A DNA stretch of 64,000 nt from Brasenia schreberi (Eukaryota; Streptophyta; Magnoliopsida; Nymphaeales; Cabombaceae). A model generated the notes under the pieces. That model ran no database searches. It saw only the letters and a list, made by a program, of their open reading frames with translations, and was not told the origin of the DNA. How positions within the stretch are numbered: the first letter of the stretch is position 1; the number at the start of each line of letters is the position of its first letter. Location: the NCBI GenBank assembly GCA_036023115.1, contig JAYKKT010000061.1, positions 11,653,501-11,717,500 of the forward strand, written 5' to 3'. The translations under genes were made by a program, and so were the position numbers. This document shows positions 56,884 through 64,000 of the stretch, in pieces.

Positions 56884-57810
56884 CCTGGAATCAAGAATCA
56901 GATCAGGCCGGTTTGACATTGCTTATTTTGGTTCCGGTTTAGGTATTAACTATTCAAAACAATTCATTTTAAATTTTAATAAAAAATATTATAAATTTAT
57001 GAAACCGACGGTTCCTGTTCTGGTTTCAGTGGTCTTGATTTCAGAGAAACTGGAACTGAAAGCAAATCGGGTTCTTCCTGGTTTTTTATCTAGTTATGGT
57101 AGTTCTAATTCCAACCGATTCCTAACTCAGTTCGAAACCGGTCTTGTCTACGTATGTCTATGTCTTACTTGCGCATCAAAAGAACAAAGCATCAATTCGT
57201 CTTTCTTTTTCTTTTCTTCTCTCCTGTATTTTTAAGAGGGTTTAAAAAGTAGATCAAATCTTGAATGAAGTTCATCTATGTGACCCCGTCCAATATTGAA
57301 AAGTTTTTGTTTATGCTTTCCAATTAGTGACATTGCGTCATTTTTTAAATAATCGTTTACATTCAGTGCCTAAGCCTGTTTTGGGTGAGACTTATAAGTT
57401 CCAACCATGAGAAAGTCCACAATAAGCGACTGGGTTGATATCTTCTAACCGGTTGGATGAGTGAACCGACTTTTAACCCAAACCCAATGTGACCTGATCC
57501 AATCCTCATCAATCGACCCAATTTGCCACCTCTACCGTCATGCGGGTTGATATCATTGGCATCTTTCACAACATACTTGAAACTGTCGGGTCTTCAAGAG
57601 CAAATGGGTGACCATGACCTATTCATGCTATGGGTCTACCCTAAAGGAAGAGGTTAAGAGTGCAATTTAAGTATGCATTTTGTGACTTGCCAATAGGAAG
57701 AAAAGGTCATTGTTAAAACCCATGAAACCCTTTTAAAGGTTCAACATTCTTGTGGAGCATCCCAAAAGTTAGATTGATTTATTAGATCTATTCAAAGAAT
57801 TTGGTGTTGA
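56884..57810. other. Region without recognised genes
   Basis: It contains words typical of non-autonomous elements (ccggttt, gaaaccggt, and tgacctgatccaatcc with acccaatttgccacctctacc at 57480-57536), but no defined ends and no coding similarity. Confidence 0.4.
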
Positions 57811-57870
57811 CATGTAGCCCACCCCATCTAGTATGGGAAAAGGCTTAGTTGTTGTTATTGTTGTTGTTAT
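57811..57870 (+). mobile_element. RTE LINE 3' terminus
   Basis: catgtagcccaccccatct is followed by atgggaaaaggcttag and an interrupted (TTG)n/(TTA) tail. It has the same terminus as 15620-15658 and (reverse) 3569-3620. Confidence 0.85.
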
Positions 57871-58204
57871 TCTCGTTGACTTTTCATTAGTCTCATGGAG
57901 TTCTAAGTGATAGTAGTAAATTGGACCATACGATCATTTTACTTTTGTTGGCAAAACAAAATATATCATAGTTTTCTACACATTCAAAAGAGGGATTACT
58001 AATGCCCCAAATTTGATACCTCTCTACCATTCCTCCACTTATCTGTCACCTCCCTATCATTCTTCCTCTCAAAAGACCTCCCTCTCTTTAGCACATGCAC
58101 CCCCTCTCTCTCTTTATTTGTGCCTCTTGGTTTTGGATAATAGAACACAATGCTTTTCCTTTACCCCTAGCTACATCTCCTGCTCAAGGGAGACACACTC
58201 AATT

Positions 58205-59409
58205 TGTCACACCCGCTCGGGTCACGACCACGACCCGGCCCGAGCCGATGCCACATGGCCACTTCTCGCCCGGGCGTGATGGTGAGCAGTAACCAAGTAC
58301 AATACTAATTTCATTCAAACTCAATGAAATAAATATTCATATAAAAGTTCTAAACAATATGCCCAAAATGGTGTGGGGCCCACCTAACAATAACCTCGAA
58401 TAACAAGACTTTCTAAATCGTTCAATACTTATCATACCATCCAAAATATAGAACTGTCGCTTTATCGAACTTCTACTCTGCTCTGTGTGTCTTGGAAGTA
58501 CTAGCTTCAAGATGCGATGTAAAATAATGAATGAGCTCCTACACATAGCTCAGTAGGGAGGTTAAACATCTTTAAACAGAAATCATACTAAAAGCATGCA
58601 TAATTTCACAATCATTTTGTAACAAAGAACAGTTTCACCTTTAAATCATGATCTCAAATTCATACGCACACACTCACACACACTCATACACACATCATTA
58701 GTTATGATAATTACAACCCACATTGTGTCTGCCCCAAAGGCCACAAGAGTTGTTCGGCCCTCCCTAACGTGACCTTGATAATCGCTGGGTAACTCTTATC
58801 ACCGCCAAATCCTCCAATTTTAATCTCTAAACAATTATAAATAATTAAAATATTAAAATTTACTTAATTACGAATCAAACACAACAAACTGTATCCAAAT
58901 CGGATTTCAAATGGCCCTTAAATCACGTAAAACCCAATCTGGATTCGTTTAAGCTATCTAGGATCCGAACTGATACTTATATCCATATCTGATCCAAATT
59001 GAGTGACACAATAGGTAGCCTGTGTCACTATGTCCACACAGTACACTTGTTTTGAACCGATTTTCGCTTATTAAGGCTTGTTTTTGAAGGTTTAGCATGA
59101 ATCAAACAAAAGCTATATGATCTAACTCAATTTTAGCAATTAAAATGGAGAAATTTGACAAAAATAAAAATGGGCATTTTCTTACTAGATTCGGGTGACT
59201 TCCTCTTTTCCAGCTCGTGTGGCTTCTCCACATCAGTCCGCCCCTCCCCAACCCTCTTATATAGCTTGGGATGACTGGTAACCGGCCTTAATGGCCGTTA
59301 CATGCCTTGGCCATCCAAGGACAGCAACGCTCAAATCGGGCGTTGTTGTAAACTGCTTATTCGAGTGGGTCTGGATCCAATTGGATCTGAACCCGTATTG
59401 TCCATTACA
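58205..59409 (-). repeat. 3' LTR of the gypsy element
   Basis: A 1205-bp LTR, starting TGTCACACCC on the plus strand and ending CCATTACA. Its first ~330 bp matches 63450-63730. It contains a CACACA-rich stretch (58672-58698). Confidence 0.85.
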
Positions 59410-59439
59410 TTCTACCTCCTTAAAAAATTCTGTCCTCAG

Positions 59440-59959
59440 AATTTAGAGATGTGGATCTAACTGGATGTGGATACTTCTCTCGTATCTCATCCTTGAGCTC
59501 ACAAGTAGTTTCACTCGCAAAATGATGACTCTAGTGAACTTTCACTGTTCTCAAAACTCGACGATGCAATATTTGTTCTTTTCTATCCAAGATAGCTATG
59601 GGCACATCTTTATAAGACAAATCATCACGTATGTGTAGCGGTTCGACCTCAATGACATGCGAAGGATCAGGAACATACTTTCGCAACATGGATACATAAA
59701 ATACATTATGCACTCCAATCAATGATGACGGCAATTTCAATTGGTAGGCAATATCCCCAACTCGTTTTATGATTTGGAAATGTCCAATATACCTAGGAGT
59801 CAACTTACCCTCCTGTCTGAATCGAGTCACTCCTTGAGTTGGAGAGACTTTTAAGAATACATAATCGCTAATCATAAACTCTAGATCATGACGTCTCTTA
59901 TATGCATAACTCTTTTGTCGGTCTAGAACTGTTTTAATGCATTTACAAACCAAGTCCAT
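59440..59959 (-). pseudogene. Gypsy integrase C-terminus with chromodomain-like end
   Basis: The frame 59531-59959 reads DYVFLKVSPTQGVTRFRQEG, KLTPRYIGHFQIIKRVGDIA, YQLKLPSSLIGVHNVFYVSM and LRKYVPDPSHVI, the GPF/GPY-type C-terminal integrase module of plant chromoviruses. It continues to ILHRRVLRTVKV and, past a stop, a decayed H.....TWE.ED..R..YP-like block, the usual end of the chromodomain-like tail that targets heterochromatin. Confidence 0.85.
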
Positions 59960-59968
59960 CTTATTTAA

Positions 59969-60650
59969 CTATTGTCGAAGTATCTTTAGAACTATTGCAG
60001 GTTGTAGCCTAGGGACATCCCAACATAGTGGAGTCCTGCACTTTTTCCCATAAAGCATTTCATAGGGCGACATCCCAATGCTCACTTCGAAGATATTGTT
60101 ATATGCAAACTCAATCAAGTGCAATTGGTTGTCCCATTGGTCCTTACTATCCAACACACATGCTCGAAGCATATCCTCTAGAGTTTGAATAGTACGTTCA
60201 GTTTGCCCATCGATTTATGGGTGAAAAGTCATGCTAAACTACAATCTTGTTTGTAAAGCATCTTGTAAGATCCAGTAAAAATGAGAGGTAAAACGATGGT
60301 CTCTATCCGAAGTAATGGTCTCTAGCACACCATAGAACTTAACAATCTTAGCAATATAAATAGCAGCTAATTTTGCTAGTGATTTGTCTTCACGTTCTGA
60401 CAAGTCATACATCTAGTCACAAATTCATCAATAGCTTTTTCATTCTAGACCAATAGTACTCTCGGCTTAGGTCCTTATATATCTTTGTAGTACTAGGGTG
60501 AATGCTAAAGCGACTACAATGTGCTAATTCCAAGATCTCCTTTCGCAGTGATTCGTCTTTAGGCACACAAATGCATCCCTCAAATGATAAGAAATCATCA
60601 TCCTCGTGTATCTCATATCTAAGTCAACCTCAACTATGAATCTCATCTAT
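59969..60650 (-). pseudogene. Gypsy integrase core
   Basis: The frame 59969-60172 reads WDNQLHLIEFAYNNIFEVSI and GMSPYEMLYGKKCRTPLCW, the conserved region after the D,D35E core. Upstream broken frames (to ~60650) contain the FVTRCMTC-like and core remnants. Several stops occur. Confidence 0.8.
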
Positions 60651-60749
60651 AATTCTCCTCAACTCAAGATCGTCTCTCTGTGCTACAAGTACTCTCAACC
60701 AAAGTTAAGGTGTTACTCAAACTAGAGTAGAACAATGAGCTACCGACTA

Positions 60750-62060
60750 TTTTCCTTTCCTACTAAGGGCATCTACGACTACATTAGCTTTTCTAAAGTA
60801 ATAAATAATCTCACAATCATAATCTTCTAAGAACTCAAGTAATCACATTTGTCACATATTGAGATGAGGTTGTGTAAATATATACTTTAAGCTCTTATGG
60901 TTAGTGAATATCTTAAACTTAATGCCACACAAATAATGTCTCCAAATTTTAAGTGCAAACATGACTGTTGCAAGTTCTAAGTCATGTATTGGAGAATTTA
61001 CCTCATGTTTCTTTAATTGTCATGATGCATAAGCAATAACTTTATATTTTTGTATCAAAATACAATCAAGACCTTTATTTGAGGCATCATAGTAAACTCT
61101 AAAATCTTCGTTACTAACTGAAATGCTAACATTGGTGTAAAAGTCAATTTTATCTTCAACTCTTTAAAACTCTGCTCACACTCATCTGTCCACTGAAATT
61201 GAGTATCCTTCTTCGCTAATCGAGTGAGAGGAGTTGTAATACCAAAAAAAAACTTAATAAATCTCTGATAATATCTTACCAGTTCGAGAAAACTACATAT
61301 CTTAGAGACGCTCTTCGGTTTTTCCCGATTAACTATAGTTGTAACCATAGTTGGATATACAGAGATATCATTCTTAGATATAATGTGACCAAGAAAGCCA
61401 ACCTCCTCTAACCAGAAATCACACTTAGAGAACTTAGCATATAATTATTTTTCTCGTAACAAACTAAGTATGATACGTAGGTACTCAGCATGCTCATCCT
61501 CGCTTTTAGAATATATCAAAATGTCATCAATAAAAAACAACGAGCAACTGCCTAGATAAGGATAAAAGATCCTATTCATGTAATCTATGAATATTGCGTG
61601 AGCATTCATCACTCCAAACTAAGCATCAATTAGGTATTCATAATGCCCATAACAAGTCCTAAAAGTCATCTTAAGTATATCAGCTTCTTGTATCCTCAAT
61701 TGATAATATCTAAACCGAAGATAAATCTTTAAAAACACATAAGCTCCCTACAACTAGTCGAATAAGTCATCAATCATGGGTAGTGGATACTTGTTCTTTA
61801 TAGTCACTCGATTAAGTTGTCTATAATCGATACAAAGTTAAAGTGAGTTATCCTTCTTTTTCATGAATAAGACTAGCACTCCCCATGGTTAGATACTTGA
61901 TCGAATAAAGTGGTTCTCCAATAATTCTTGCAATTATGCCTATAATTCTCATAATTTTGTAGTAGTTATATGATAGGGTGCTCTAGATATACGATTAACA
62001 CATGTTTACAAATCAATAACAAACTCTAACTCTCGTTCTGGAGGTAATCTGGGTAAATCA
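60750..62060 (-). pseudogene. Gypsy reverse transcriptase and RNase H
   Basis: Read on the minus strand: SRAPYHI, LLENHFIRSSI.PWG, LCIDYRQLNRVTIKNKYPLP, the catalytic LFFIDDILIYSKSEDEHAEY (near 61490-61540), LEEVGFLGHIIS and, in the frame 61055-61348, YYQRFIKFFFGITTPLTRLA and FQWTDECEQSFKELK leading into RNase H. Stops are frequent. The catalytic DD pair is conserved. Confidence 0.85.
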
Positions 62061-62219
62061 TCACGAAAAACATAAGAAAAGTCATTAATTATATTGATAT
62101 CATTCAATAACTTCTCTTCAGTACTAGACTAAATAATAAATACTAAGTATTCTTCACATCCATTTCATATATATCTGTATGCCTAAAGAGTAGATATATA
62201 CGCAGCTTGTGGATGAGGA

Positions 62220-63130
62220 GGCCCTTGCTACTTGAGGCTGAGGCAATTGAGGCAATCGAGGAGGCCCCATGGTGCTTCCCTGAACTGAAGAAGAAGGATA
62301 ATACACAGCTCATGGACAATCAACCTTACGATAACCGAACTATTTGCATATAAAACAACAGACTCTTAAATCTTCCTTCTGTACACAAATGAATATCTAA
62401 GTCTAATAATGTTTAAAGTTCTTCTCTAAAGGACAATCTCTAGATCTATGTCCCGTGCCTCTACAGTTATAATAGGTGATCCCACGATTTTGTTGGTTGT
62501 TGTGCTCTCATAAAGGCCTACTCCTTGCCTTAGATTGACTACCTCTCTTAGACCACAAATGAGCTTGGCCTGGTTTACTCTTATTTGTGCCTTAATGTAA
62601 GCAACCAAAAGTCTGTTCTACTGGCCTCTTCTTACCCTTATAATGCAACATATATGTCTCTACATGGGTAGCAGCATTTTGCAACTCATCAATGTCTATA
62701 TATATCTTTCCTTTCAGTAACTTAGAAATCGGATTAGAAAGTTCCTAAAAATACTTATTTGCTCATGCCTCAAGAATTATCATACCAAGGTCAAACTACG
62801 ACAACCTTAAAAATTGATTTGTATATTCTCTCACCAACAAACTATCTTGTTGTAGTTGATTCAACTCAAGTTGTAGGCGTATCCAATCATTATGAGAAAA
62901 GAAGTGACCGAAAAGTACATTCTTAAATGCCTCCTAAGTCCATGGAGTGCTACAAGTCCCTTTCTGTGCTTCTCACCATTGTTTTACATTTCTTTCGAAC
63001 AAACTAGACGCCAACTGCACCCTCCTTTCCTCATCAGTGTCAACAAGTATGTTGAAATTATTCTAGTTTATCTATCCACTCATATGGTTCCAATGGATTT
63101 GTAGTTACTCTCTTAAACTCTTTACAATCA
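62220..63130 (-). pseudogene. Gypsy gag
   Basis: Broken frames read on the minus strand include a zinc knuckle remnant, YYNCRGTGHRSRDCPLEK (62430-62490). Its first cysteine is replaced by Tyr, so metal binding would be impaired. The N-terminal gag is not clean. I could not place the protease. Confidence 0.65.
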
Positions 63131-63436
63131 TTCTTTGTCAACTGTTTAATGGTTACAATGAATTTTCTCATAATGTGTTGCAATAATTTAATCATCTAGC
63201 AAATTAATGTTGTAACATCCTAACCATCTTATAAAAGTAGAATATATGGTGACACTAGAGGTCCCTTATTGTGCCTCAACTGCCGTTACAGATCCGTACG
63301 ATGACATTTTCTCGTTATCATCACCCACAACGCTAAGAGTTAAATTCAAATCCAATCCTTGCAAGTTCTACACATAAATACGATATTATATTTTAACAAT
63401 TAACTTGCTATTAAATATACTCTAACAACCTTACAC

Positions 63437-63449
63437 ACTGATACCAAAT
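63437..63449 (-). other. Primer-binding region of the gypsy element
   Basis: On the minus strand TTTGGTATCAGTGTG begins about two bases after the LTR end. It resembles the Met-tRNA-complementary TGGTATCAGAGC with changes at its 3' side. Confidence 0.7.
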
Positions 63450-64000
63450 TTTCACACCCGCCCATCGTGACCATGACCCTGCCCCAGCCAATGCCATGTA
63501 GCCGCTTCTCGCATGGGCATGATGGTAAGCAGTAACCAAGTACAATACTAATTTCATTCAAACTCAATGAAATAAATATTCATATCAAAGTTCTAAACAA
63601 TATGCTCAAAATGGTGTGAGGCCCACCTAACAATAACCTCGAATAACAAGACTTTCTAAATCGTTCAATACTTATCATACCATTCAAAATATAGAACTAC
63701 CGCTCTATCGAACTTTTACTCTACAAATCATATTACAGTTCATCACATTCACAAATCATATTTAGATCCACGAATATCAAAAGCCAAATCCATATCCATA
63801 CGATATTTAAATATCATGTTCATACAACACATGCATATCAAAACATCCTCTTTATCAATCAATGTCATAAACATGTTCTGTTCGAAAAGCATATCAAATA
63901 ACTCATAATTGCGAATAACATTTCATAAACATGAATAAAACATTTATCAATCATGTATATTTAAATCTATCTAAAATAAGTAAAATCACTTCTAGCATTA
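63450..64000 (-). repeat. 5' LTR of the gypsy element (cut by the window end)
   Basis: It begins TTTCACACCCGCC (the first G of TGTCAC is changed). It matches 58205-58480 closely up to about 63725 and then diverges. By comparison with the 3' LTR, roughly 650 bp lies outside the window. Confidence 0.85.

Larger units (their letters stand above)
58205..64000 (-). mobile_element. Ty3/gypsy retrotransposon, chromovirus-like, running off the right edge
   Basis: The minus-strand element has its 3' LTR at 58205-59409 and its 5' LTR from 63450 to past the window end. The PBS region is next to the 5' LTR and a purine-rich tract lies beside the 3' LTR. In between, in gypsy order on the minus strand: gag with a zinc knuckle (62220-63130), RT and RNase H (60750-62060), integrase (59960-60650) and an integrase C-terminal/chromodomain-like end (59440-59959). 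All domains contain stops. Integrase downstream of RT distinguishes it from copia. Confidence 0.9.

Overview
This is a nuclear genomic segment from a flowering plant. The evidence is plant-type genes with GT-AG introns (ZW10, a receptor-like cytoplasmic kinase, RPL18, a nucleobase-ascorbate transporter and a proteasome beta subunit), plant-lineage Ty1/copia and Ty3/gypsy retrotransposons, RTE-type LINEs, hAT transposons and an endogenous plant pararetrovirus (Caulimoviridae). The base composition is AT-rich and I cannot name the species. There is no prokaryotic operon, CRISPR array or confident tRNA/rRNA gene. Coding was identified by reading the sequence, without database searches.

Left part (1-12.1 kb): the 5' half of a ZW10/MAIGO2-like gene lies on the minus strand, with four exons in matching phase (start codon at 12093, last visible exon 145-306). 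The gene runs off the left edge. Its third intron is about 10.1 kb and holds a nest of transposons. A decayed autonomous hAT element (1724-7332, 8-bp TSD) contains a 5'-truncated RTE LINE (3569-5072, 13-bp TSD) and a related non-autonomous hAT element (5655-6356, 8-bp TSD). A second hAT remnant follows on the minus strand (about 7.5-9.7 kb).

Middle part (12-38 kb): AT-rich sequence with TA/TGTA microsatellites is followed by isolated gene fragments: a proteasome beta-7 exon (15.3 kb) and receptor-like kinase exons in permuted order (16.3-17.9 kb). Next is an endogenous caulimovirid on the minus strand (about 20.7-35.0 kb). Its remnants read capsid zinc knuckle, movement protein, a first pepsin-like motif, a second pepsin-like motif, RT, RNase H and a last ORF of transactivator type. 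The RT gene is split by a Ty1/copia element (23188-32201), which is itself split by a second copia element (24476-28309). A transporter pseudogene fragment (35.2-35.7 kb) and a short satellite-like array (35.97-36.87 kb) follow.

Right part (38-64 kb): the last exon of an RPL18 copy is interrupted, just before its stop codon region, by a complete-length copia element (38317-43746, TSD TTAAA). A truncated relative lies at about 46.35-49.39 kb. A 1.3-kb unit repeated three times in tandem fills 52990-56883. A decayed Ty3/gypsy element of chromovirus type (58205 to the window end) closes the window, its 5' LTR running off the right edge.

The only gene that looks potentially functional is ZW10. 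The rest is fragments and mobile DNA. The most unusual items are the two successive aspartic-protease motifs and the CP-before-MP order in the endogenous virus, the element-in-element-in-virus nest, the RPL18 insertion, the permuted kinase exons and the 1.3-kb triplication.
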